64,000 bases of DNA from contig NC_135184.1 of NCBI RefSeq assembly GCF_041146795.1, forward strand, positions 3,063,967 through 3,127,966, written 5' to 3'. Source of the stretch: Maylandia zebra (taxonomy: Eukaryota > Chordata > Actinopteri > Cichliformes > Cichlidae). This document shows positions 23,880 to 33,999 of the stretch, piece by piece (position 1 is the stretch's first letter; the number at the start of each line of letters is the position of its first letter). Under the pieces are notes generated by a model, which was not told the origin of the DNA, did no database searches, and saw only the letters and a program-made list of their open reading frames with translations. Position numbers and translations under genes: made by a program.

Positions 23880-24680
23880 TTATTTTGGTAGTTCTTTGTC
23901 CCCATGATTCCATTATTCCTACCAAACAGCAGTTTGGTCCAGCAGGAGCGCAGCGTGGAAGTCAACCAGACAACTCGGAGGCTAGTCAGGTAGGTAGGAC
24001 AGCAGGCCTTTATTTGGCATCACCAGTAACAAGACCACACAATCCAGGTCTCCACGGCTCTACACAATCTGCCCACATATGTGTCGGGGGCAGGTAGATG
24101 CCCACGCCAGCCTGTTACAAGGGTAAGGTCTCTCTGATAAGCAGGTGAGAAGAGAGCAGCATGCTCATCTGTAATGGCTATGCGCATGCTCACTCCCACA
24201 ATAGTGGAACGACACTCCCCTACTGTGCCATGATAACAGTTGTTACAGCACGCAGGTGGCTCCACTCCCTCTGATTAGTCTCACTGTGTATAAATGTCTA
24301 GTTTTCCCTTTGTTGTGTGTGTCGTTACCGTTTGTCTCTGTGTGTTTGATTGCGGTTCGTTATTTCTGTTGCTGTTTTGAACGTTCAGATTTCTTGCACT
24401 TTATATTTTTGGACAAAGCTTCCTCCAGCGTCCTGCACTTTGGGTGCTCTCGCCCTCCACACGAGCTGCTGTTTGTGACACTTCTTCTTCAGACAGCAGA
24501 GATTTGTGTTGTTCACAAAGGCATCGGTCACACTGCGTGCTGTGTTGTTGGTGTTGACTTTCCCTGGGTGCATGCAGCCCCAAGAACATCGTTAGATTCA
24601 AAGTCCTTCTACAAGCAGCACATTTCTTCCTTCAGTTGTTCAGCAGCAACCCTGAAACACACTGGCTGTTATTTTTAATC
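23880..24680. repeat. Unclassified interspersed sequence
   Basis: Segments such as 24000-24260 and 24290-24480 (TTTTTGGACAAAGCTTCCTC, CAGCGTCCTGCACTTTGGGT) look like pieces of old retroelement-associated repeats in fish, but no family was assigned and no termini were found. The 140-codon plus-strand frame at 24256-24678 is Phe/Cys/Leu-rich and lacks domain features. Confidence 0.25.
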
Positions 24681-25689
24681 CTTATCTAAATTAACTTTCA
24701 TTTCATTGGTCAACGGGCATAAAAACGACACGTCCAGACGATCCAGTCAGCTCTGATAAAAACCTCTTGACTCTTTGCCCACAAATAAACTTTTAAAAGC
24801 TTTTTTCTCTGGAGGTTTGACTCCCACCACCTTTGCTGCTGTAAAATCCTCCGTTTAGATTTATTTCAGTATCTCTGTCTGTAATAATGTCTCTGCTGCC
24901 CTGCACAGGTCCATCACTGTGAGCTGCTCAGTTTAACCCGCTCTAACTGTCCACTATTACCTTGAATGACACGAAGGTATTTTATTTTAATTTGGTATCA
25001 AAGACATTTCTTAATAGGAAATGAGCATTAGGACATTACATGTAATCTTCAAGCTTCCAGTTTATCATAGGCCGCTCGCAGATCAGTGCTTATCTCTGAA
25101 AGAAATCTCCCGTCGTCCTCGCCTGTCCTCTCATTTCTTTATCTCTTGCTGTGAGCTTATCACACACAAACCTTTCTCTCTCTGTTAAACAGCAGCTGTA
25201 GCTCCAGCTAGCAGACTGATTGTGTGCAAAGTTACTTCATTTATGCTCTCAGCAGAGTTAGCTAGACGCTGAAGTACCACAACCAAAACTTTATTGTTGT
25301 CCTCCCACGTGAACGCACGTCAGGGATGAGGAGGGGAAGGATGTGCAGGTGTGCTCTGAGCTGGAAGGACAGGCAAACTTTCACATTTAATTTCTCTTTA
25401 AGTGAAAGAGCCAAAACATCATTCAGAGCCACTTTAACCCTTTACTCATTTATCACCTGACCGTTTTCAGAGGAATGTTTCATTTGAGCATTAAAACGGC
25501 TCCAAACTCAAAGATGAACTGGTGTTGTTTCGCTTATAACAGACAAACTGGCAAAGAACCAATTTTAAGTTGTATCTTTAGACACTTTGTTACTAGCAGC
25601 CTGTCATAAAAACACATTTGTTCCCATTTCTTTAGTTGAATCAATGACAAATTTTATGGAATACACCGTTTGACAGACATAAAATAGTA
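24681..25689. other. Intergenic, no feature recognised
   Basis: Ordinary composition; short random open frames only. Confidence 0.5.
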
Positions 25690-26620
25690 TTTCCTACCGA
25701 CAAAGCGATACTCAAAGAGCTTTTAGCTGAAAACCTGCATATCTCAGCGAGGTGTGCAGTGTGTCTTCAACTGACGGGCCTACAAAGCACCTACAGCAGG
25801 TGACAACTATTTGAAAGTCATGTTGTGAAGAAACCGGTGATAAATCCAGCAAAGACCCTTCAGCTGATCCATCTACTGTTCACTGAAGCCTCATCAGAAA
25901 CACTCTCAGGGTCCATTCTTCAGGAAGGGAAACAGGAAAAACAGTCTGAGTGATGCCAAATTACACAAGAATCGGACTGAAAATCTGCAGCAATAGAATA
26001 ATAAAAACAAATTTGACATTTTTGGTTGAAATCACTGTGAGTACAGTAGGAGAGCCACAACAGTCATGATGTGGGGCTGCATTTGAGTCAGTGGTGTTGG
26101 AGATCGTGTCAGAAATGATGGAATTATCCATCGTTGCATCAATGATCCAGGTTTGGGTTGTGGGGGCACCAGTCTCAGCGGAGAAGTCTGGGGGGCCACC
26201 AAGATGTGGAGGAGATGCGAGCTCGAGTGGCGGAGCTCTTCGCCCTCTCTTCGAAGGAAACTCATTTCTGCCCCTTGTAGCTAAGATCTCTTTCTTTTGG
26301 TCAATTATGAACACAGAAAAGTACCATCAGCGTTTGACCACCATCTAGATCCATCCGGAAAATGTTTGACTGGCAGTGGCTTCATTTTCCAGCAGGTCAG
26401 TGACCGCAAACACACGGCCAATGCAGTAAAAGCATAGCTGCAGACAAAACCACATCAGTTATTGTTCTCTCCAGAACCTCAACGTTACCGAAGCAGTGTG
26501 GGATCATCCTGACAGAGAACGGAACAAATCACAGAAGCATCCACCTCCGTTTGAACATGTTTCCATGAATCTCTGAACCTGTTTCACATCTTCATAGAAA
26601 AATATAAAGAAATGAGAGAC
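25690..26620 (+). pseudogene. Decayed Tc1-like transposase, split by an insertion
   Basis: Plus-strand remnant of a Tc1-family transposase. Recognisable segments in order are a CCAAATTACACAAGAATCGG region, the WGCI...SGVGD block (about 26070-26110), MNTEKYHQ (about 26305), GSGFIFQQ with DRKHTANAVKA (about 26375-26435) and an AVWDHLDREQNK-like region (about 26490-26530). Stops and frameshifts occur throughout, so it cannot make an active enzyme. Between VRNDGI and MNTEKY an insertion of about 175 bp interrupts the sequence. The element ends within 300 bp of the Ig gene start. Confidence 0.75.
26125..26305 (-). mobile_element. Rex3 fragment nested in the Tc1 remnant
   Basis: AATTAT occurs at both borders (about 26123-26128 and 26303-26308), as expected of a target duplication. 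On the plus strand the left part, GTTTGGGTTGTGGGGGCACC then AGTCTCAGCGGAGAAGTCT, resembles the minus-strand 3' end of Rex3. The right part, GAAGGAAACTCATTTCTGCC then CTTGTAGCTAAGATCTC, resembles a more 5' Rex3 block. The copy is therefore an internally deleted Rex3 piece in minus orientation. Confidence 0.6.
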
Positions 26621-26911
26621 TTTTGTGTGGGACTGTTCGCAGGATCTGAGGATGTTTTCAGGTTGGAGCGTCATTCTTCGGATTCTCGCTGGCTTTGAGT
26701 TCAGTTTTAGGATCAGAAGCTTTTACTAAACCTTCCTTTTTTTCTTGTTTGTGTTGTTTCATAACATTAAGCAGATTGCTGATACTGAGGTACGTGTTTC
26801 AGTGTCCATCGATGTTGTGATAAAGAAGTCACGTCCGTCCTCCAGCAGGCACGGGAAGCTTACGAAGCGAGCAGCGTTTGCACAGCACTCGTGAGGTGAC
26901 CTCTGAGCAGG

Positions 26912-28237
26912 ATGGCTGCAGCCGCTCAGCTCTGCTTCCCCCTGCTCTTCGCTCTGATCTGCGACATTTGTGCAGGAGAAATCATCGCCATACGAGAGGA
27001 AGGAGAATCTTTCGAATTTTGGCTGCCAAGGCAGAAGAGCTCCTGCGTGACCTCCAGACGTGCCGGTGAAGAAATGCTGGTCCTGTGGAACATCTCTCAC
27101 TTTGAGAACATAAACATCACAGAGTGTGAGGATCTGATGGGACGACTCTCGGTCTCAGAAACATCCGAGGCTTTTTCATTTACTCTCCACAACCTGACCC
27201 ACTCGGACTCTGGCCTGTACCAACATGTGTGCCGTAGCGAGGGCGAAGTCATGTATGAGGAAACCGTCAGCCTGACTGTTTGTGCTGCAGTTAGTATGAA
27301 AGTAGTAAAAGGTCGACAAACATCAGACATCCATTGTGAAGGAGCAGGCGGCAGTGTGGCAGTTGAGTGGATCAGATATGAGTTCAGGTTTGGAAAAGAC
27401 AAACAGTCGAGGGTTTTAAGCAACAGAACGACTCTGGAGGTGGACAGTATAAGAGACAGCTTCATGGACGTGAAGAACACATCAGTTCTTCACGTGTCCG
27501 ACGTCACATTTTACACGTTATACATCTGCCTGGTGATGAACCAACAGCAGTGTGTGAGCAGCCACTCTGCACATCTGTTCAAGCTACCAATGCTAATCTA
27601 CCGCCCAGTGGGAGAGCCGGCTGTGCTGCATTGCGCCTTCGCTGGTTCAGTCCCGGTTTGGTGGAAGCTGGAAAATTATTCCAACACTGACCTCGAAGTC
27701 GGGCGAAACCACTCGCTGGTGTTTCCATTGCTGACGTTAAACGATTCAGGCTGGTACGGCTGTGGCGGGCCCAACATAAACGAGCGGTACTTGCTTGTGG
27801 TGTGCCCAAAGTTTGGCCCGCCTGCCCTGGAGGTCTTCTCGGAGGGTGATAACGTCACTCTCGGATGTGCTCAGTGGACGTCACAGGCGTGGTTTGAGTG
27901 GTTCAGGAAGTCGATCCAAACAGGAGAGAAAGTCGTTCACATCAATGAAACACAGGAGGGCACAACAAACCAACCCAATAACAGCCTGGTGCTCATCAAC
28001 ACCTCAGCGCAGGACGCAGGAGAGTATATGTGTGCAGTGTTGGACTCACATCAGCGCTGCCTGTCATCATCGACGACTCTGCTGGTCTACAGAGAGCCCT
28101 TTGGAGTTTACTCCACCTTCTACAGAGTCAGGTGGATGCTGCTCAGCGGCCTGCAGCTGATGCTTTGTGCTGTTGTCGTCTGCGTGATGCAGAAAACCAG
28201 GAGAGGAGAGCAGCTTCACGCTGCAGCACACACTTAA
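26912..28237 (+). CDS. Intronless multi-Ig-domain type I membrane protein, not recognised
   Basis: A single 441-aa frame starting at ATG 26912. Residues 1-22 form a signal peptide (hydrophobic LCFPLLFALICDICAG). About four Ig-like domains follow: D1 about 23-124 (HSDSGLYQHVC), D2 about 125-225 (weak, IHCEG...YICLV), D3 about 226-300 (AVLHCAF...NDSGWYGC) and D4 about 301-395 (VTLGCAQW...DAGEYMC). A transmembrane segment (about 408-426, LLSGLQLMLCAVVVCVM) and a 15-residue basic tail end the protein. Twelve NXS/T sequons are visible. The tail has no ITIM, ITAM or kinase, so any signalling would need a partner or the protein acts as a ligand or decoy. One exon for several Ig domains is unusual, since fish Ig genes normally have one exon per domain; retrocopy origin is possible. 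Codon use and intact frame argue for a functional gene. AATAAA at 29038-29043, inside a LINE tail, could end the transcript. Confidence 0.8.
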   Translation: MAAAAQLCFPLLFALICDICAGEIIAIREEGESFEFWLPRQKSSCVTSRRAGEEMLVLWNISHFENINITECEDLMGRLSVSETSEAFSFTLHNLTHSDSGLYQHVCRSEGEVMYEETVSLTVCAAVSMKVVKGRQTSDIHCEGAGGSVAVEWIRYEFRFGKDKQSRVLSNRTTLEVDSIRDSFMDVKNTSVLHVSDVTFYTLYICLVMNQQQCVSSHSAHLFKLPMLIYRPVGEPAVLHCAFAGSVPVWWKLENYSNTDLEVGRNHSLVFPLLTLNDSGWYGCGGPNINERYLLVVCPKFGPPALEVFSEGDNVTLGCAQWTSQAWFEWFRKSIQTGEKVVHINETQEGTTNQPNNSLVLINTSAQDAGEYMCAVLDSHQRCLSSSTTLLVYREPFGVYSTFYRVRWMLLSGLQLMLCAVVVCVMQKTRRGEQLHAAAHT

Positions 28238-28499
28238 TGTGGTTATCACTGCCCATCATTATTATTGCTATTATTGTCATCTTTTTTTTACTTTTTTTTT
28301 GTTTCTTGATACTCAGACGTGTTTTTCTTCACATATATGTGATGTGAATTTGATTTCATCCATATATTATTTTTTTCTCTGTCGGAGTTGTTAAAGTCTA
28401 ATTTTAAATAATCTTCTGTTTGTGCCAGTTTTCAAATCTGAATCCTTCTGAGGTGTTGGAGGAAACATCGTGGCCTCATTCAGCAGACGCTTCATATTA

Positions 28500-29060
28500 C
28501 GGATGTGGTTTTTGTTTGGGATCAGTATATCAGGCTTGACGACTGTAATAGTGTATATGTTGGTGTGAGCCAGGCTCTGCTCTCTCATATTCAGCTTGTT
28601 CAGCGTGCTGCAGCCGACTCTTCACAGTCACTCATAAACACCACCACATTTCCCCAGTTTTGGCTCGTTTACGCTTCCTGTACGTTATAGAACTGATTTT
28701 AAGATTGTATTGCTTGTTTAAATGGATTAGCTCTGCCTCTCTGATCTTCTAACTAAAAATACTCCAACTAGAACTATGAGGTCAGCCGATAAGTTGCTTC
28801 TGACTGAAGCAGACTAAACGTTGGAGGAGGCCAGGCCTTTGGGATTGCTGCGCCCAAACTTTGGAATAGTCTGCCTCTCCAACACTCGATTTCTTTAAAA
28901 CCCGTCTGAAAACTCATATTTACTCACCTGCTTTTAATTGTGACTGAGTTTTTCTTTTGTTCTCTATGTGTGTTAGTTCTACGTTTTACTTTGTACAGCA
29001 CTTTGGTCAACCTGTGTTGTTTTTAAATGTGCTTATCAATAAATTCATTGATTAAAAAAT
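28500..29060 (+). mobile_element. L2-type LINE 3' end, decayed
   Basis: Translation across frames gives the C-terminal L2 reverse-transcriptase signature: LDDCNSVYVGVSQALLSHIQ, LVQRAAADSSQ, then further on an AFGIAAPKLWNSLP-like piece (about 28835-28880) and KPV.KLIFTHL, followed by the 3' UTR ending in CAATAAATTCATTGATTAAA. Multiple stops show it is dead. It lies 260 bp after the Ig gene stop and supplies an AATAAA. Confidence 0.8.
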
Positions 29061-30090
29061 TGGTTTATTTCATAACAGGATTCTGGACAGAGGGTATCAC
29101 TAAACTAGGTTTGTACTAAGCTTTCATTTCTATAATAATGTTTATTTTGACCTTCAAATGCAGGAAAAAATACGTCTGTCATGCAGAACATGTAACAAAG
29201 CTGTCACATAGTTTAATAATATGGTTTATGATTCATTTCACCTTAACTTACGATAGATAGATGACCTGATAGAAACTATTTTAAGGCCCGGTGTTCAGCT
29301 TCTATTTACTGCGCACGGGTGTGTAAATCATGCAGGTAAATATCCGAGCAGTTTCCTGAACATGTAAAGTGACGGGGATGAAAGACGGAGCGAGGACACA
29401 GAGCTGAACTACACTGCAGCACATTTCAACACCAAGTGTTCTCAACATAGAGCTCCAGGTCTGTACTCACATGACAGCATCACTTCACGTCCATGATGGA
29501 AATCTCTGTTCCACTACATCCTGAAGGAGCTGACGGAGGCCTGGTGCCTGTGGAGGCTGAACTCCCTGGAAACCGGTCTGAGATGATTTGAACAGGCATC
29601 GTGTCATCCTGCACGGTAAAATTATTACAGATGAAATCATTAGAAACCATCTCCAGCTGCAACATTAACGTGATATACTCATGAATAATTATGTAACAGT
29701 AAAATATGACAAAGTTTTGGATACTTTAAGTTCATTTTGTGCTGCTTATTGAGCAGAATTTCGAGCGTACAGGCTGCACATTTCTCCTCTGCAGTTATTT
29801 CAGAACAAATTTGTGTCTGACTGGCTGAAACCCAAACGAGCTGCTAAGAAATCTCTGTTTACTAAAATAAGTCTTCATTAGAGCAGCTGTTTAATGTCAG
29901 GGAGGTGCAGCTCAAGGTAAACAGACAGCATTCGCATGAGAGGGAAGAAAAACTTGCAGCCCAACGTGATGTGACAGGTAGAGATGCCTTACAAGGTCAG
30001 ACAAATCACCCTCAGGACCCTGACAACCGCATCAGCCCCCACACAGTCATTTACTGCAGTCACCTATCACCCTTTTACATAATATGCAGT
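29061..30090. other. Intergenic, no feature recognised
   Basis: Unique-looking sequence with short open frames only. Confidence 0.5.
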
Positions 30091-30560
30091 GAAGTAATGA
30101 CGCTCGGATAGCGGTTATTTCTGACCAGAAAGGCATAAATAGGCTTTCTGAATGACGTCTAGTAGGCTGATAAGCTTCATGCTGGCCCTCAGGCGAGGCC
30201 TCCCGGCAGCCGCCGCTCATTACCGCCTCGCTCGGGTTAAGCCACGGATCCACCTCTGCCTCTCCTCCCAATTACTCCTCCATCCAGTGCTGGCAAACCC
30301 AGAGGAGGAGGCCAGGCTGACATGCCGCCTGGCTGCAGAGGGCCTCTAATCACACCAGAGCAGAGGTGAAGCCTGTGCAAACACTCCTGTTCTGGAGGAG
30401 ATTCATTATAACTGCAGCTCAGAGGCTCCGGACAATTAAGTGCTGAGGTTAATTTTCCATATGATTCTGAATTTAGCAGCAGTTAATTAATCAGAAATTG
30501 CTGAATTAATCATTTGATCATTTACAGGCGTGATTCTTATACAGAAACTCTTTAAAGTGA
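30091..30560. promoter_or_regulatory. Possible conserved non-coding element
   Basis: GC-balanced block with CTCATTACCGCCTCGCTCGG and CTCTAATCACACCAGAGC, followed by an AT-core cluster (CAATTAAGTGC, GTTAATTAATCAG, GAATTAATCATTTG). It is not a repeat recognised elsewhere in the window and has no convincing coding frame. The texture suggests a regulatory element; conservation is untested. Confidence 0.25.
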
Positions 30561-30879
30561 CTAAAACCTGCAGTCATTCAAATAAGACTGTATAAAAAAG
30601 ATGAACCACTGTGGGTTGTATTCCTGGAGCCAGAGCCGACCATATTTACACTGTACGGCACACAGAACTGCTCATTAGTGTTAATTAACAGACTAATGAA
30701 ACTCAAGGCAGTGGTAGTGAAGCCTTGCACATAGAGCCACCTGTCAATCAAAGTGACCATGAGGCCTATTACAAAGGTTAGCACTTGACAAAATCCCCAC
30801 TGTGCTGTTGTTAGGCAGGAAGTTATCCACAGAGACACAACCTGTTCTTGTATCAGCTGTGAACATCGGTGTTTATGGG

Positions 30880-30940
30880 GACCGACTCACTGCTGGAGCC
30901 TCAAGTGGATGTTAGAGGAACTGCAGCTTTTTCCTTAGAG
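30880..30940 (+). repeat. Copy of the GTGGAC/TTAGAGGAACTGCAG dispersed repeat
   Basis: GCCTCAAGTGGATGTTAGAG then GAACTGCAG matches the copies at 13241-13260 (inverted) and 14526-14556. Confidence 0.5.
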
Positions 30941-31257
30941 TCATTTAATTATGTTAAACTTTTTACATGCTTTTAACTATAATTTGTTTAGATTGTTTTT
31001 TACTAAAAATTTATTTTATTTTTGATTTTTGGGAGGATTTAAATTTTCATTTCTTTGTATTTCATGTACATTTTTGCCTTTTCAGACTTTGTATTACCAG
31101 CTGATTTTTTATTTACATTACTTTTATTTTTTTATTCATGTTACTTTTTTATTCTTTTATTGCATTTTTATTTATTTACCATCAGCTCAGTCATATATTG
31201 CTTTTTTATTATTTGTTTTGTCATATTGAATAAATTTTATTGTTAAAGGTTGTGTTT

Positions 31258-32464
31258 AATGTTTAATGGCCTGGTGCTCATCAATGAGAGCATGAGGGTG
31301 GGAATGGATGTTTGTGTCTGTGTGTGCCTGTATGTCTGTGTCTATATGTCAGGTTGGGTATCAGACGCCACCTCTCTGGGGACATCTCAGGCCCTCCAAG
31401 GTTTGGAGGCCTATCTCCACCCACCACCACTTCCCCTGCCAGTGGCGGACTCCCTCAGGTGTCGGTGCGTTGGTGGTTCTTTGTGTCTGGGGGTGGGCGT
31501 CCAGGTACATGCCGGCTCACTCCTTGGCGGCCGCTTATCGGGGCCTGGAGCCTGGGGCTCGCTCGGGCCACTTCGGAGGTGGGGTGCCCCCGGCCTCTCG
31601 GCCTGGGGCTTGGTCACTCAGGCGCAGCTGGCTGCCGGCGGAGCTCACGGGCGCGTCACTGCAACTCCCCCTGGCTTCTGCTCCGCGGCTGCTGAGTGAA
31701 CCCTCATCTGGGACTCTCCTCAGCTCTTTCTGGGACAGTGGCGCGACTGCCCCTCTGTTGGTCTTCCTTGGTCTCTTGTGTTCTGGGGGCCTCTGGATGT
31801 CTGGAGTTTTGATCTCCTCCATACCTGCTTCATGCCCTGGAGGACGGGGCTGTGGCCCCCCCACACCCTCTAGCAGATCATTACATGAAGGAACCTTTTA
31901 AAAAACAAAAAACAAGCGCGTCCATGCTCACAGGTGTACACACGGGTGATCACACCCACAAACTACACCCTTTTTGGCTCCTACCTCAAAGCACACTGTG
32001 TTCTGTTGATCTTATGTGCTGCACAATAATGTTTAATATTTAGTATTTACTGTCATATTCCCATATATCATTGTGATGTTGTTTATTCTATTACTCTTGT
32101 TCTCTTCTGCTTGTTTTCTTTTTTCTTTCTCAGCAGGTGATCCAGGTGATTGATAGATGCATTTTTTTTTCTCTGCCCGTTCTGTTGGTTTTTGTTTTTT
32201 GCCCTTCTCCCCCGTCCCTCTTCTCAGCTGTTTCTCTTTCCCTCTTTCTTTCTCCCCTTCTTTCCCCCAGTCAAGTCTGTCCCGTATTCAGCAAGTGAAA
32301 ATAAAATAAACAATAAAAGGTGAATCAAATGGACCATTACGGCAAGGCTGGGATGGTCAATTTGGTAAAGTAAATCCGTTGGGCATCTTTCTTTGCCTTT
32401 AGACAACAATTCTGATGCAAAAGAGCCAAACAGGACAGGCCAAAAAAAAAAAATGTTTAATGGC
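31258..32464 (+). mobile_element. Poly(A) retroinsertion with 13-bp target duplication
   Basis: AATGTTTAATGGC at 31258-31270 is repeated at 32452-32464 directly after an A-run (about 32442-32453). This is the signature of target-primed reverse transcription. The 1.18-kb body starts with a GC-rich part (about 31350-31870: GGGGTGGGCGTCCAGG, GGAGCCTGGGGCTCGCTCGG), then an A/T-rich and CT-rich part, and ends TTCTGATGCAAAAGAGCCAA plus poly(A). Overlapping open frames in the GC-rich part lack domain signatures. It is a 5'-truncated or non-autonomous non-LTR element, or less likely a processed transcript; the family is not recognised. The nearly exact duplication implies a fairly recent insertion. 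Confidence 0.8.
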
Positions 32465-33339
32465 TTTTTTTCTGATCTCATCCTTTAAACCCAAACAGAA
32501 ATAAGCTGCAGATGTTTGCGTGGATAAGTCAGGATGCAGGAATGTTTTTACCCGAAATTTGTTGTAGGAGAAATTTTGAGAGTTTATTCAATCATGCTTT
32601 TAAAATGTAAAATGCTGGATTTTAATGAAAGGATAAAGGAGCTACATAAATCTGCCTGATTTTACTTTCCTCTGATTTCCACAGAAATGTAAGAACCTCA
32701 CACTTTGTCTTCAGCACTGAACACATCTGTGGGACGTGGGTATTGTTTGTACACTCGTATTGTATCCCATCAGAATAAACACTGGCCCCTCTGTGTTGCA
32801 GGGTTTTATTCCTCAGGTCGATGGCGTGAAGCTGCGGCTCGCTGAGCGTCATCAGCGATGCAGCAGGCAGTCAGCACGCCTGTCCATCAAACCCGGTCAC
32901 CGGGGAGCTCCACCTGTGTGCTGCTGACAGACAGGGAGCAGCATGCAGATGAAACAAACACCCCCTCTCTCTCCACGCTCTGCCTGCTGCCTCACAGGGA
33001 GCAAGGCGGTATGAATTATTCACACACAAACACACACATAAGGTGCTCCACTGCAGAAGGTCACAAGGTTTTTAGAGTTTAATATTTATAACGTAGGAAA
33101 GAAATTTTAAAACAGACTGAGAATGATATAAGAACAGCAGCTTCTGACCCTTTTTTCAACAGATTTTATAAACTAATAATAAAGTAATAATAAAATATTT
33201 TAACATTCATATTCACTATATAATAATAAAGAACAGAAAATTTATTACAGCATATTATTACATCATAGATAAACTGTAAAATAACAGAAACTTTTTTTTT
33301 TTTTTAACTATGCATTGATTTTCCTGCGCTCCCAGCCCT
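32465..33339. other. Intergenic, no feature recognised
   Basis: A/T-rich in 33080-33305, with a poly-T run at about 33291-33305. No coding domain or RNA gene was seen. Confidence 0.5.
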
Positions 33340-33490
33340 CACTGAGCAAGAGGTGAGGTTCATCCTGGACAGGTGACAGAGACAGACAGACATTCATGCA
33401 TGGCTAACTTACACTCACCAGTTAACCCATGCACAGCTTACAAGTGTGGGAGGAAGCCAGAGTACCCAGAGAGAACATATTAGAACCAGG
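33340..33490 (-). mobile_element. Rex3/RTE-related fragment
   Basis: The words TCATCCTGGACAGGTGAC and GTGGGAGGAAGCCAGAGTAC with CCCAGAGAGAACAT match, with divergence, the antisense 3' region common in fish RTE/Rex3-associated repeats. A related copy lies at 60360-60540. Confidence 0.5.
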
Positions 33491-33999
33491 AACCTGGTCC
33501 CAACCACCAGTCACAATCAGAATAAAGAGGGTGTTCTCAGCAACAACAGGCCATACTTCCTTAACACGGCACAATGATACAGCTCATCTAATGAGACTTG
33601 CTGTCCACCTGTGATTGTTTTACAGCTGTTCAGTTTGCCACAGTAAGGCTGAGACGTTGAAAACAAGGATCTTTTTAATCAAGATGACTTAAACTCTCTC
33701 CAAAACTCCAAAGCCTCCTAACATCCTAGTAAGAAATGATCTCTGACTGGAGAAACACTATGACCTGTTAATGAAAGTTTGTTTTCGCCTGGAACTAAAA
33801 CCGGCCGGTAGGGGGCGATAACGAACGTTTATGTCAGTTTTTCTGACAGCAGGGAGCAACCCCTCCACCCCCCACCCCCAAAAAATAAAATAAATAAAAA
33901 TCCAAATCCAGAAGAAGAAGAACCTCCATTGAGTAGTTTTACTGGTAGAGCCAGCGCAGTGTCTTACTGTAGGTGGAAATTTCACCTGTTGAAGCAGCA

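Noticed and set aside
24256-24678. A 140-codon plus-strand frame rich in Phe, Cys and Leu
   Set aside because: It overlaps repeat-like sequence and shows no topology or motif consistent with a real membrane protein.
31250-31901. Overlapping long frames (up to 197 codons) on both strands
   Set aside because: They lie in the GC-rich, stop-poor part of a retroinsertion, in several frames at once, with no domain signature.
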